From the NCBI RefSeq assembly GCF_004295795.1, contig NZ_SEBR01000003.1, forward strand, positions 1 through 64,000: a stretch of DNA of 64,000 nt. The letters are read 5' to 3'. A program made the position numbers and the translations under genes. This stretch comes from Flavobacterium sp. (lineage in GTDB: Bacteria > Bacteroidota > Bacteroidia > Flavobacteriales > Flavobacteriaceae). Every line of letters starts with the position of its first letter. Within the stretch, counting starts at the first letter, position 1. Under the pieces are notes generated by a model that was given only the letters and a program-made list of their open reading frames with translations, did not search any database and was not told the DNA's origin. Of the stretch, positions 51,450 through 60,266 are shown in pieces.

Positions 51450-54400
51450 TTAAGAAACCACGCGTTGCATCAAATCCAATGCCTTGCTCACAGACTTCAC
51501 GTCCTCGAAGGTCAAAAGCAGTTTCAGGCCGCTGGTGGTTTGTTTCTCCTTGATTCTGGCTACATTCGGATTGCGTTGGATGAAGTTTATGACCTGATCA
51601 AACTGTTTGGTCTGAAAGAAATCAGAGTCGTGATCCGAAATGAAATAACCGATCATCTTGCCCTGTTTCATCACGAGTTTCTCGATTCCGATCTTGGCCG
51701 CGATCCATTTGATGCGCAAACTGTTCAACAAAGCCTGAGCCTGTTTTGGCAAAGGGCCAAATCTGTCCACCAAACGCTTTTCATATAGGAACAAAGCTTC
51801 GTCGTCCTTGATCAAACTGAGCTCGTTGTACAAATTCAGACGTTCGGAAACCGTATTGATATATTCGTCAGGGAACAAAAGTTCAAAATCTGAATCGATC
51901 TGGATGTCCTTGACGTATTCTTTTTCTTTCTCGCCTTCAATCTCGCGGTACAAATCCTTGAACTCGTTTTCCTTGAGTTCCTCGATCGCTTCAGCCATGA
52001 TTTTCTGATATGTCTCAAAACCGATGTCGTTGATAAAACCGCTTTGTTCGGCTCCGAGTAAATCGCCGGCGCCGCGAATCTCGAGATCTTTCATGGCGAT
52101 GTTGAAACCGCTTCCGAGATCCGAGAATTGGGCAAGCGCGTGAATCCGTTTTCTCGCGTCTTCGGTCATTACCGAAAATGGAGGCGTAATGAAATAACAG
52201 AAAGCCTTTTTGTTGCTTCGGCCCACGCGACCGCGCATCTGGTGCAAGTCCGAAAGTCCGAAATTGTTGGCGTTGTTGATGAAAATCGTATTCGCGTTAG
52301 GAACGTCGAGTCCGCTTTCGATAATTGTCGTGGCGACCAAAACGTCGAATTCGCCATTCATGAAAGACAACATCAGTTCCTCGAGTTTCTTTCCGTCCAT
52401 TTGGCCGTGTCCGACGCCGATTCTCGCATTCGGAACCAAACGTTGCAGCATTCCGGCAACTTCGCGAATGTTCTCGATTCTGTTGTGGATGAAAAAAACC
52501 TGTCCGTTTCTCTGAATTTCATACGAAACCGCGTCGCGAATCGTCTCTTCGTTGAATCCGACGATGTGCGTTTCTATCGGATATCTGTTCGGCGGCGGCG
52601 TCGTAATGACCGACAAATCTCTCGCAGCCATAAGCGAAAATTGCAAAGTCCGCGGAATTGGAGTCGCCGTCAACGTCAAAGTGTCGATGTTCGCGCCAAG
52701 CGTCTTGAGTTTGTCCTTGACGTTCACTCCGAATTTTTGCTCTTCGTCCACCACCAAAAGCCCGAGATTCTTGAACTTGACGTCTTTCGAAACCAATTGG
52801 TGCGTCCCGATGACGATATCGAGTTTGCCGTCGGCGAGTTGTTTTAGGGTTTCCGACTTTTGCTTCGCGCTTCTAAATCGGTTCAGATAGCCGACAGAAA
52901 CCGGCATTTCCTTGAGTCTTTCCGAAAAAGTCCGGAAGTGTTGGTAAGCCAAAATGGTCGTCGGAACCAAAATCGCGACTTGTTTTCCGTTATCGATCGC
53001 CTTGAATGCCGCGCGAATCGCCACTTCGGTCTTACCGAATCCGACATCGCCACAAATCAAGCGATCCATCGGACGGTCGCTTTCCATATCGGCTTTCACA
53101 TCTTGCGTCGCTTTCAATTGGTCTGGCGTGTCTTCATAAATGAACGAAGATTCAAGCTCGAGTTGCATGTAAGTGTCAGGCCCAAACTGGAAACCTTTCT
53201 CCAAACGGCGTTTCGCGTACAATTGAATCAGGTTGAAAGCAATGTGTTTTACGCGCGCTTTGGTCTTGTTTTTAAGGGTTTTCCAAGCAGCCGATCCGAG
53301 TTTGTAAATCTTTGGCGGCACGCCGTCCTTGCCCGTATATTTCGAGATTTTGTGAAGCGAATGAATGCTCACATACACGATGTCGTTGTCGGCATACACG
53401 AGTTTTATCGCTTCCTGCGTCTTGCCTTCGACCTGGATTTTTTGCAATCCGCCAAATTTCCCGATGCCGTGATCGATGTGCGTCACATAATCGCCAACCG
53501 ACAAAGTATTGAGTTCTTTTAACGTAAGCGTCTGTTTTTTCGAGTAGCCGTTCTTGATCGAAAACTTGTGGTAGCGCTCGAAAATCTGGTGATCGGTATA
53601 GCACGCGACCTGGATTTCGTCGTCGATGAAACCTTGGAACAAAGGCGAAACGATCGTCTCGTATTGCTTTCGGAAATCTTCGTGGTTCTTTTCGTCCATC
53701 GACTCGAAAATGTCGTGGAAACGCTTGGCCTGACTGTCGTTCGAGCAAAAAAGATAATTCCGTAGTCCGTTGGAATTGTTGTCGGCGAGATTGTTCAGAA
53801 GCAAATCGAATTGCTTGTTGAAAGCAGGCTGCGGTTTGGTATGGAACGCAAATTTCTCCGATTCAAAGGCTGCGCGTTCGGTGAATTCGATTACCGAAAA
53901 CAATTCGGCCCGCTTCTGGAAATTCTTCGCGTCGACGAAAAGTTGGTTCGGTTCTATGTGTTTGATCGTGGAATCCAAGGTGGCGAAAACCTCTTCGGCC
54001 TTCGAGTAGAGCTTGTCGAGTTTGGACAAGACGATGTCCGAATCCTGAACCAAAACAACCGTCTTGTCGCTTATGTAGTCAAGGAAACTCTCGCGGCTTT
54101 CGGCGAAAAACTTGTTCTCGACATTTGGGATGATCGTGATTTTTTTCTTCTTTTCGATGGACAATTGCGTCTCGACATCAAAGCTTCGGATGGAATCGAC
54201 CTCGTTTCCGAAAAACTCTATGCGATAGGGATTTTCGTTCGAGAAAGAGAACACGTCAATGATTCCGCCTCGCACCGAAAATTCTCCGGGTTCGGTAATG
54301 AAATCGACGCGACGGAACTCGTATTCGTGCAAAACCTCGTTGATGAAATCGATCGAAATCTTGTCACCGACGGCAACTTTGAGCGTATTTTTCTCGAGTT

Positions 54401-54809
54401 GTTGGCGCGTGACAACCTTTTCTGACAAAGCTTCGGGATAACTCACGATCAAGGCCGGACGTTTTCGCGAATTGATCCGATTCAGGACTTCGGCTCTCAA
54501 CAAAACATTGGCGTTGTCGGTGTCCTCGATTTGGTACGGACGTCGGTACGAGCCCGGATAGAACAAAACGTCTTCCTCGCCAACCAATTGTTCGAGATCG
54601 TTGAGGTAATAAGCCGCTTCTTCCTTGTCAGACAAAACCAGCAAAAAAGGCAATTCCGACTTCTTGAACAAAGTCCTGACGACAAAAGACATGGAAGATC
54701 CGACCAAACCCGAAAGTTGTGACTTCGAGCCTTTTTGCTCAAGCCGTTCGGCGATTCGGTTCAATTTTGGCCACGAGTCGTATTTGTTTAATAAGGCCGT
54801 TTTGCTCAA
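51450..54809 (-). CDS. mfd: Transcription-repair coupling factor Mfd
   Basis: A 1119-residue SF2 translocase: UvrB-like N-terminal domains, RNA-polymerase-interacting domain (LKELNTLSVGDYVTHIDHGIGKF, about 430-455), helicase motifs GDVGFGKTEVAIRAAF (Walker A), DEEQKFGV (Walker B variant), TATPIPRTL, and the C-terminal TRCF domain. It removes stalled RNA polymerase at DNA lesions and recruits UvrA. Its start overlaps the stop of an upstream lipoprotein gene by 4 bp (ATGA), so the two are on one transcript. Confidence 0.97.
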   Translation of the reverse strand: MSKTALLNKYDSWPKLNRIAERLEQKGSKSQLSGLVGSSMSFVVRTLFKKSELPFLLVLSDKEEAAYYLNDLEQLVGEEDVLFYPGSYRRPYQIEDTDNANVLLRAEVLNRINSRKRPALIVSYPEALSEKVVTRQQLEKNTLKVAVGDKISIDFINEVLHEYEFRRVDFITEPGEFSVRGGIIDVFSFSNENPYRIEFFGNEVDSIRSFDVETQLSIEKKKKITIIPNVENKFFAESRESFLDYISDKTVVLVQDSDIVLSKLDKLYSKAEEVFATLDSTIKHIEPNQLFVDAKNFQKRAELFSVIEFTERAAFESEKFAFHTKPQPAFNKQFDLLLNNLADNNSNGLRNYLFCSNDSQAKRFHDIFESMDEKNHEDFRKQYETIVSPLFQGFIDDEIQVACYTDHQIFERYHKFSIKNGYSKKQTLTLKELNTLSVGDYVTHIDHGIGKFGGLQKIQVEGKTQEAIKLVYADNDIVYVSIHSLHKISKYTGKDGVPPKIYKLGSAAWKTLKNKTKARVKHIAFNLIQLYAKRRLEKGFQFGPDTYMQLELESSFIYEDTPDQLKATQDVKADMESDRPMDRLICGDVGFGKTEVAIRAAFKAIDNGKQVAILVPTTILAYQHFRTFSERLKEMPVSVGYLNRFRSAKQKSETLKQLADGKLDIVIGTHQLVSKDVKFKNLGLLVVDEEQKFGVNVKDKLKTLGANIDTLTLTATPIPRTLQFSLMAARDLSVITTPPPNRYPIETHIVGFNEETIRDAVSYEIQRNGQVFFIHNRIENIREVAGMLQRLVPNARIGVGHGQMDGKKLEELMLSFMNGEFDVLVATTIIESGLDVPNANTIFINNANNFGLSDLHQMRGRVGRSNKKAFCYFITPPFSVMTEDARKRIHALAQFSDLGSGFNIAMKDLEIRGAGDLLGAEQSGFINDIGFETYQKIMAEAIEELKENEFKDLYREIEGEKEKEYVKDIQIDSDFELLFPDEYINTVSERLNLYNELSLIKDDEALFLYEKRLVDRFGPLPKQAQALLNSLRIKWIAAKIGIEKLVMKQGKMIGYFISDHDSDFFQTKQFDQVINFIQRNPNVARIKEKQTTSGLKLLLTFEDVKSVSKALDLMQRVVS

Positions 54810-55477
54810 TTCGATAATTTTTTGTTCCTGCCGCCCAAAAGTCCGTTGGGACGAGGCATTGGCATTTGTGGATTTTGTGTTTGAGGCGCGACTTCTTCGG
54901 GCTTGAAACCTTTGTCCGGAATGGCGCGAGCGGTGTCAAGCAATCGCAACATATCCTGTTCGCCTTGTTCTTTCGGAACGATTGCCTTGCGGTCGATTTC
55001 GTCCAATTGACCTTGGAAACCGTTCAGTTCGATATTCACGTCAGCCACCAATTTGTTGATTTTAGCTGCCGGAATATCCTTGAGGTTGATGAACAGGTTG
55101 ATGGAGTTTATTTTCGTCGTAAGCACGGCAATGCGAGATTTGACAGCAGGTTTGTTGTAAGCTGGCGGAATATTCTTGGGAAGTTCAAGCACGCGTTCCG
55201 ACAGGATTTTTGACTTTTTCTGAAATGCCGAAATATTGCTCTGCGGTTTTTGCGACATTTCCCTCAAAAGATCGCGCCAAGCCGGCCAGGTCGCAATGAG
55301 TTTTTGTGCCGAAGGATTCACCGGATTCGTATTGAAACGCCAGTTGTTACTGATACTCGCAAAAACCTGTCCCTTCTTTTTTTCCTCTTTTTGCTGTTCG
55401 GCCGCGCGCTTGTCCTCATCGGCACAAGAAATCAGGAAAAGACCGATAAAGGCAAGGTAAAGAAGGCGTTTGTGCAT
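54806..55477 (-). CDS. Predicted lipoprotein, unknown function, upstream of mfd
   Basis: A 223-residue protein beginning MHKRLLYLAFIGLFLISC, a type II signal peptide with the lipidated Cys near residue 18, followed by a charged linker, a helical domain with SKILSERVLELPKNIPPAYNKPAVKSRI, and a Pro/Met/Gly-rich tail (PQTQNPQMPMPRPNG). No family is recognised. The start at 55477 is chosen because it puts the signal peptide first; an ATG 57 bp upstream is rejected. It overlaps mfd by 4 bp, an odd pairing of an envelope lipoprotein with a cytosolic repair factor. Confidence 0.72.
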   Translation of the reverse strand: MHKRLLYLAFIGLFLISCADEDKRAAEQQKEEKKKGQVFASISNNWRFNTNPVNPSAQKLIATWPAWRDLLREMSQKPQSNISAFQKKSKILSERVLELPKNIPPAYNKPAVKSRIAVLTTKINSINLFINLKDIPAAKINKLVADVNIELNGFQGQLDEIDRKAIVPKEQGEQDMLRLLDTARAIPDKGFKPEEVAPQTQNPQMPMPRPNGLLGGRNKKLSN

Positions 55478-55482
55478 CGTCA

Positions 55483-55514
55483 CAAATTTAGGAGTACAAA
55501 TGTAATCACGACAA
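55483..55514 (-). promoter_or_regulatory. Promoter of the lipoprotein-mfd operon
   Basis: On the minus strand, TAAATTTG (55490-55483) and TTG (55514-55512) are 21 bp apart. A second perfect -7 box, TACATTTG (55504-55497), lies between. The start codon of the lipoprotein gene is 6 bp from the first box, so this too could be nearly leaderless. Confidence 0.55.
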
Positions 55515-55576
55515 GGCAAATACGCGATAACCATTAGTAATTATTAACGAATCGATAACCGAAAGCTTCCAAAATG

Positions 55577-55584
55577 TATATTTG
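55577..55584 (+). promoter_or_regulatory. -7 box of the threonine dehydrogenase gene
   Basis: TATATTTG matches TAnnTTTG and lies 19 bp before the ATG at 55604. Confidence 0.5.
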
Positions 55585-55603
55585 TGCAAAATACAGCACA
55601 ACT

Positions 55604-56554
55604 ATGCCCAAAATTTTGATAATCGGCGCTTGCGGACAGATAGGCACCGAACTCACGCACAAGCTCCGCGAAAAGTACGGAGTCGAGAACGTGATCGCTT
55701 CAGACATTCGGAAACTCAACAATGATGTGGTAAACAACGGGATTTTCGAAGTGATCAACGCCTTGGATTTTAACCAGATCGAACACATCGTCGAACAGTA
55801 CAAAGTAGACGAAATCTATCTGATGGCGGCACTTTTGTCGGCTACGGCAGAGAAAAATCCGGCCTTTGCCTGGGATTTGAACATGAATTCGCTGTTTCAC
55901 GTGTTGAATCTGGCGAAAGCCAAAAAGATCAAGAAGATTTTCTGGCCATCGAGCATCGCGGTTTTTGGGCCGACTACTCCAAAAAACCAAACGCCTCAAT
56001 ACACGATCATGGAACCGTCGACGGTGTACGGAATCTCCAAACAAACAGGCGAGCGTTGGTGCGAATATTACCACAACATTTACGGCGTAGACGTTCGAAG
56101 CATTCGCTATCCGGGCTTGATTTCGTGGTCAACTCCTGCTGGCGGCGGAACTACAGATTACGCAGTCGACATTTACCACAAAGCGATAACCGACGGCAAC
56201 TATGAAGTTTTCCTCAAAGAAGACACGAGAATGCCGATGATGTACATGGACGATGCGATTCGCGCGACAATTGGCATCATGGAAGTTCCGGCCGACAAAA
56301 TCAAGATACATTCGTCCTACAATCTGTCGGCCATGGATTTCACGCCAACCGAAATTGCGGCCGAAATCAAGAAACATCTTCCGGAATTCGAGGTTTCCTA
56401 TAAACCTGATTTCCGACAAAAAATCGCCGACAGTTGGCCTTCGAGCATCGATGATTCGCCGGCTCGCGAAGATTGGGGTTGGAAACACGAATTTGATTTG
56501 CAGAACATGACACAAGATATGTTGCTGCATTTGAAGGAAGAATACGGGAAGTGA
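55604..56554 (+). CDS. tdh: L-threonine 3-dehydrogenase, short SDR-type
   Basis: A 316-residue extended SDR with NAD-binding IGACGQIGTEL (about 7-17) and the Tyr-x3-Lys catalytic pair Tyr142 and Lys146 (VYGISKQTGE). The PGLISWSTPAGGGTTDYAVDIYHKA segment is specific for this SDR-type threonine dehydrogenase known from cold-adapted flavobacteria; it oxidises L-threonine to 2-amino-3-oxobutyrate. The ATG at 55604 is used; one 30 bp upstream would carry an odd leader. It is a single gene with a -7 box upstream. Confidence 0.93.
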   Translation: MPKILIIGACGQIGTELTHKLREKYGVENVIASDIRKLNNDVVNNGIFEVINALDFNQIEHIVEQYKVDEIYLMAALLSATAEKNPAFAWDLNMNSLFHVLNLAKAKKIKKIFWPSSIAVFGPTTPKNQTPQYTIMEPSTVYGISKQTGERWCEYYHNIYGVDVRSIRYPGLISWSTPAGGGTTDYAVDIYHKAITDGNYEVFLKEDTRMPMMYMDDAIRATIGIMEVPADKIKIHSSYNLSAMDFTPTEIAAEIKKHLPEFEVSYKPDFRQKIADSWPSSIDDSPAREDWGWKHEFDLQNMTQDMLLHLKEEYGK

Positions 56555-56608
56555 TTTTTTCCGTTTTGGGATTGGCCGCTTGGAACTTTGGTTTTGGGCG
56601 GCTTTTTT

Positions 56609-56656
56609 TGCGGAGTTTTTAACTCCGCAGGATGTGTGGGCGAGTCTGTGACTCGC
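56609..56656 (+). repeat. Paired short hairpins, centres 29 nt apart (copy 3)
   Basis: Hairpin one: TGCGGAGTT (56609-56617) / AACTCCGCA (56621-56629), loop TTT. Hairpin two: GCGAGTC (56640-56646) / GACTCGC (56650-56656), loop TGT. Centres are at 56619 and 56648. The 10-nt spacer contains TGTGTGG. Confidence 0.76.
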
Positions 56657-56780
56657 TGAAATTTCTTGCGGACAAAGGAATTTTTGCTTTTGATCTGGGC
56701 GTGCCGGCGGCCGGGCTTCGGCAGACGCTTCTAAATGCCAAAACTTCCAATCTTTCGAACGCGCTTGTTGAAAGCCGCCG

Positions 56781-56868
56781 TCGGGCTTCCGCTGCTATCT
56801 TTTTGGCAAGAAAGAATAGGGTTGAGAGAAAAATCGGAATGCCAAAAAGGATATCCGCTAAAATCCCT
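56781..56868. repeat. Intergenic repeat with outer ends like the structured repeats
   Basis: Left arm TCGGGCTTCCGCTGCTATCTTTTTGGCA-type sequence and right arm TGCCAAAAAGGATATCCGC ... ATCCCT are partly complementary. The 18-nt core of the conserved-loop family is missing. It fills the gap after the paired hairpins, before the SnoaL-like gene. Confidence 0.55.
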
Positions 56869-56893
56869 CACGCAAAAAAGGGCTCCGAAACGA

Positions 56894-57379
56894 CTACTTC
56901 TTCGCCTTCACTTTCTCGATAACCAAGTCCTCAAGCTTCGATTTCGCTTTTACGACTTCATCGACATTCTCATTCGGAACGGTCATCGACAAAACGTAAT
57001 GCGCGATTTTCCACTTGCCGTTTTCCTTTTTGAGAATGCCCGAACCGCGACACAACTTCATTTGCGTGTCGAGCAATTCGTCGAACCAAGCGAGTTTTCC
57101 GTCTGCGCTTAGGTAAATATTGCGTTCCAAAGCCTTGAAATTCCACGTCGTGCCTTTGTCGAAATACGGTTTTGACCAAGCTTTGAATTCGGAGACTTTC
57201 CAATTTTCGGTCGCATCCGTTCCAATGTAAATCGCGTCTTTGGTGAACGCATCGAAATAAGCGTCGAATTTTACGTCGGCGGCCGCTTTGTGCCAATCGT
57301 TCAAAACTTTATCGATATCCGATTTTTGGGCAGTCGCGGTCAAGCCGAAGCAAAGCAAAAGAGCGAAAAGGTATTTCAT
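56894..57379 (-). CDS. Exported SnoaL/NTF2-like protein
   Basis: A 161-residue protein with a Sec signal peptide (MKYLFALLLCFGLTATA) and an NTF2-like cone fold (DIDKVLNDWHKAAADVKFDAYFDAF, WKVSEFKAWSKPYF, GSGILKKENGKWKIAHYVLSM), as in SnoaL_3/DUF4440 proteins. No active-site set can be assigned; the family has many functions including ligand binding. It stands alone between repeats and the Amt gene. Confidence 0.82.
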   Translation of the reverse strand: MKYLFALLLCFGLTATAQKSDIDKVLNDWHKAAADVKFDAYFDAFTKDAIYIGTDATENWKVSEFKAWSKPYFDKGTTWNFKALERNIYLSADGKLAWFDELLDTQMKLCRGSGILKKENGKWKIAHYVLSMTVPNENVDEVVKAKSKLEDLVIEKVKAKK

Positions 57380-57422
57380 GGCAAGTGTTTTTGCGAATGT
57401 AAGAAATCAACCCGTGTAAATA

Positions 57423-57453
57423 AAAAACTCCCGCTTTAGGAACGGGAGTTTTT
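57423..57453. terminator. Bidirectional intrinsic terminator between amt and the SnoaL-like gene
   Basis: AAAAACTCCCG (57423-57433) and CGGGAGTTTTT (57443-57453) are exact 11-bp complements around a 9-nt loop, with T-runs at both ends. Confidence 0.85.
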
Positions 57454-57470
57454 CGCAGTTGTATTTGGTG

Positions 57471-58868
57471 TTATGATTGCACAAGGTTTAGTATGCCAAG
57501 AGGTTGATCGGGTTTCGACGGGTCGATCGTCTCGTCGTGTTGCGAAAGATCGAGTCCGAGGTGTTCGGAATCTTCTGAAACCCGCAGTGGAATGAAATAA
57601 TTGGTGACTTTGAACAAGATCCACGATCCGACGAAAGTGAAAACCGAAACGAGCACGAGCGCCATCATGTGGTGTCCGAAAACTTCCCATCCGCCGTGCA
57701 TCAAGCTTGCGTTTTCTCCTTGGGCAAAAATCGCCGTGAGGATCATTCCCATGATTCCGCCCACGCCGTGGCAAGCGAAAACGTCCAAAGTATCGTCGAT
57801 TTTCTGCATGTATTTTGACGTAAGGACTTTATTCGAGACGATCGCTGTTATGAATCCGAAGAAAATACTTTGCGGAATCGTCACAAAACCCGCGGCCGGC
57901 GTAATGGCAACCAATCCAACGACCGCTCCGACGCAAGCGCCCAAAGCCGACACTTTTCGCCCGTTCAATCTTTCGAAGAAAATCCAGGTCAACATAGCTG
58001 CGGCCGATGCCGAAGTTGTTGTGGCAAAAGCCATCGCGGCCGTTCCGTTTGCGGCCAAAGCGCTTCCGGCGTTGAATCCGAACCAACCGAACCAGAGCAT
58101 TCCGGTGCCAAGCAGAACAAATGGAATATTAGTGGGAATATGTCTCGCGTTTTTGCGCTTCCCGAGCAAGATCGCTCCGGCCAAAGCGGCGAATCCGGCC
58201 GACATGTGGACGACAGTTCCGCCGGCGAAATCCTTGACTCCGAAATAAGTCGCCAAAATCCCGTTCGGATGCCAAACCGAGTGGCAAAGCGGTGCATAAA
58301 TGAAAATGATGAAAAGGCAAATGAACAACATGAATGAAATGAAGCGCACTCTTTCGGCGAAAGAACCTGTGATGATCGCGGGCGTGATCACAGCGAATTT
58401 CATCTGAAACAAGGCAAAAAGCATAAAAGGCACGGTCGAAGCCATGACCTTGTGCGGCAAAACGCCAACGTTGTCCATGAACATAAAAGAGGTCGGATCG
58501 CCCAAAACGCTGTAGAATTTCCCGTCAATCGTGAATCCGATGGGATCGCCAAACGAAAGACTGAAACCAACGACAACCCAAAGCAAAGTCACTACGCCAA
58601 GGCAAATAAAGCTTTGCAACATTGTCGAAATCACGTTTTTCTTGCCGACCATTCCGCCGTAAAAGAACGAAAGTCCGGGCGTCATGAACAAAACCATGCT
58701 CGAGGCAGCCAAAAGCCAGGCGACGTCTGCTGCTTTGATGTCGTCGGTCGTGCCGAATTGCTCTGACAAATGTGCGTTTTCGTGCGATTCGGGCCAGAAA
58801 AGTCCGGCAACAGCGATAATCGTGATGATCAGGAATGAAATGATCCAACGTTTCTCGAGCTTCTTCAT
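57471..58868 (-). CDS. amt: Ammonium transporter Amt
   Basis: A 465-residue Amt/MEP/Rh channel protein with eleven or so helices. The twin pore His residues are in TVVHMSAGFAALAGA and VFACHGVGGIMGM, and the DIAWLLAASSMVLFM / TPGLSFFYGGMV and GDPIGFTIDG stretches are typical. It conducts ammonium/ammonia across the inner membrane. No glnK (PII) gene sits beside it in this window, which is unusual for amt. A TATTTTTG -7 box lies upstream at 58924-58917. Confidence 0.95.
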   Translation of the reverse strand: MKKLEKRWIISFLIITIIAVAGLFWPESHENAHLSEQFGTTDDIKAADVAWLLAASSMVLFMTPGLSFFYGGMVGKKNVISTMLQSFICLGVVTLLWVVVGFSLSFGDPIGFTIDGKFYSVLGDPTSFMFMDNVGVLPHKVMASTVPFMLFALFQMKFAVITPAIITGSFAERVRFISFMLFICLFIIFIYAPLCHSVWHPNGILATYFGVKDFAGGTVVHMSAGFAALAGAILLGKRKNARHIPTNIPFVLLGTGMLWFGWFGFNAGSALAANGTAAMAFATTTSASAAAMLTWIFFERLNGRKVSALGACVGAVVGLVAITPAAGFVTIPQSIFFGFITAIVSNKVLTSKYMQKIDDTLDVFACHGVGGIMGMILTAIFAQGENASLMHGGWEVFGHHMMALVLVSVFTFVGSWILFKVTNYFIPLRVSEDSEHLGLDLSQHDETIDPSKPDQPLGILNLVQS

Positions 58869-58916
58869 AATTTCTGCAATTTAAAACAACCCTGTTTTTT
58901 GATGGGGTAAAATTAG

Positions 58917-58924
58917 CAAAAATA
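58917..58924 (-). promoter_or_regulatory. -7 box of the amt gene
   Basis: Minus-strand TATTTTTG, 49-56 bp upstream of the amt start. A TTG exists at 58951-58949 but at a long 24-bp spacer. Confidence 0.45.
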
Positions 58925-59044
58925 CTTCTAATGATTTTTTAACCCGACCAATTTTATGGCTGAATTTAATTTTGTCTCAAAATTTGAGAGTGTCTTAAGA
59001 ATCCAGAGAATTTCGGCGGACTTTTTAGAAGCGGGAAACAACCT

Positions 59045-59593
59045 CTAAAATTGCGTCGCCTCGGCCTGCGCCACATGTCTTTCGATATGGTTTACCATAA
59101 AGCGAAATGTATCGCCAAGCCGCAATGTTATAAAACGCGACAAGGTCGTATCGGTTCGGGTTTTTGACAAATCGACCTTGCGCGAACGTTCTAGCAAAGA
59201 TTGCAGCCGGGTTTGTTGTTGGAGAAAAATCGAAATGGTTTTGTCAGAAAGTTGCGATTGGATCGGATTCATCGCTTTGGCGGTTTTCATCTTGTTGACC
59301 TTAACGCCTTTTGGACGCACCGCATTCACGAGAAAATTTCCCAAAATTCCCGATCGGAAAATCTCGTTTGTGCTTTTCAATTCCTGTTGGAGAATGCGTT
59401 TTTCGATTTCCGGCAGATAAAAATTCCCGTATCTATTCAAATGTTCGAGACATTCCAAAAGATTCCAGCTTGACGGATCCTTTCTCGCAAGCATTTCGGA
59501 CGTCTCGAGTTCGCGAAATTTCTCCACCGTCTCGGTAGTTTTGTCAAGCCTGAGCAACAGTTCGTCGATCAACGATTGTGATTTGATTTTCAT
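59045..59593 (-). CDS. DinB-family protein
   Basis: A 182-residue four-helix-bundle protein of the DinB/YfiT kind. The metal-type His residues appear in WNLLECLEHLNRY (about 43-55) and NHIERHVAQAE near the C-terminus. DinB proteins include thiol transferases using bacillithiol, which would match the bacilliredoxin in this window, but the substrate is unknown. The gene is near a Crp/Fnr regulator on the same strand. Confidence 0.85.
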   Translation of the reverse strand: MKIKSQSLIDELLLRLDKTTETVEKFRELETSEMLARKDPSSWNLLECLEHLNRYGNFYLPEIEKRILQQELKSTNEIFRSGILGNFLVNAVRPKGVKVNKMKTAKAMNPIQSQLSDKTISIFLQQQTRLQSLLERSRKVDLSKTRTDTTLSRFITLRLGDTFRFMVNHIERHVAQAEATQF

Positions 59594-59650
59594 GATTGAT
59601 TCTTGTGGGACAAAATTGCGACGTCGGTTTCAAATCAACCTTGATCGAAA

Positions 59651-60190
59651 TCAAGAATTCCGGATGCGGCTCAAAGTTTCGGGCGTCATGCGAAAACACG
59701 AAGCGATGTATTTGAGCGGAATCTCCTGGAATAGCAAAGGACTTCGTTTCAAGACGCGTTGCATCCGCTCGACGGGAGAACTTGTCAAGAGGTCGACTTC
59801 GCGTTCCATCAATTCCACAAGCATATTTTCGAGCATGTCGATGTAAGCTTTCATGCTGTCGCGATCTCGGTAAATCACAGCTTCAAGTTCGTCTTTTGTC
59901 ACCATGCGCAACGTCGTTTTTCGGATGGTTTCTAGCGAAAATTGCGAAGGCGTTCCTTTGATGTATGAAGTAAGCGAAGTGATCATTTGGCCGGCGTATC
60001 CAAATCTAATACTTTGTTCTTCCGTTTCAGAAAGCAGCGAAAGCCGAACCGCGCCCGATTCAATGACGTAAATATGGCGCTCGATTTCGCCTTCCTTCAG
60101 GATTGTCTCGCGTTTGCCGAACGTTTTTTGGACGCCGATCGACAAGATGGCCTGCGTGAGTTTTTGGTGGAAAAAATGCTTTTCGTGCAT
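59651..60190 (-). CDS. Crp/Fnr family transcriptional regulator
   Basis: A 179-residue protein with a cyclic-nucleotide-binding fold (about 20-125, LKEGEIERHIYVIESGAVRLSLL) and a C-terminal helix-turn-helix (about 150-175, EIPLKYIASCFRMTPETLSRI). The cyclic-nucleotide pocket Arg-Glu motif is not clearly the cAMP type, so the ligand is uncertain. The start at 60190 fits the domain; a longer reading upstream would be leader. It is expressed from a clear promoter; the DinB gene 57 bp downstream may share the transcript. Confidence 0.88.
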   Translation of the reverse strand: MHEKHFFHQKLTQAILSIGVQKTFGKRETILKEGEIERHIYVIESGAVRLSLLSETEEQSIRFGYAGQMITSLTSYIKGTPSQFSLETIRKTTLRMVTKDELEAVIYRDRDSMKAYIDMLENMLVELMEREVDLLTSSPVERMQRVLKRSPLLFQEIPLKYIASCFRMTPETLSRIRNS

Positions 60191-60205
60191 CGGGCGACAT
60201 TTTCC

Positions 60206-60233
60206 CAAAGATACGAATTGGCGCAAACCGCAA
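60206..60233 (-). promoter_or_regulatory. Promoter of the Crp/Fnr regulator gene
   Basis: Minus-strand TATCTTTG (60213-60206), a perfect -7 box, has TTG (60233-60231) 17 bp upstream. The start codon follows 16 bp downstream. Confidence 0.65.
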
Positions 60234-60266
60234 TCTTTTCGTTTTTTGGAATGTCCGTCAAGCGGA

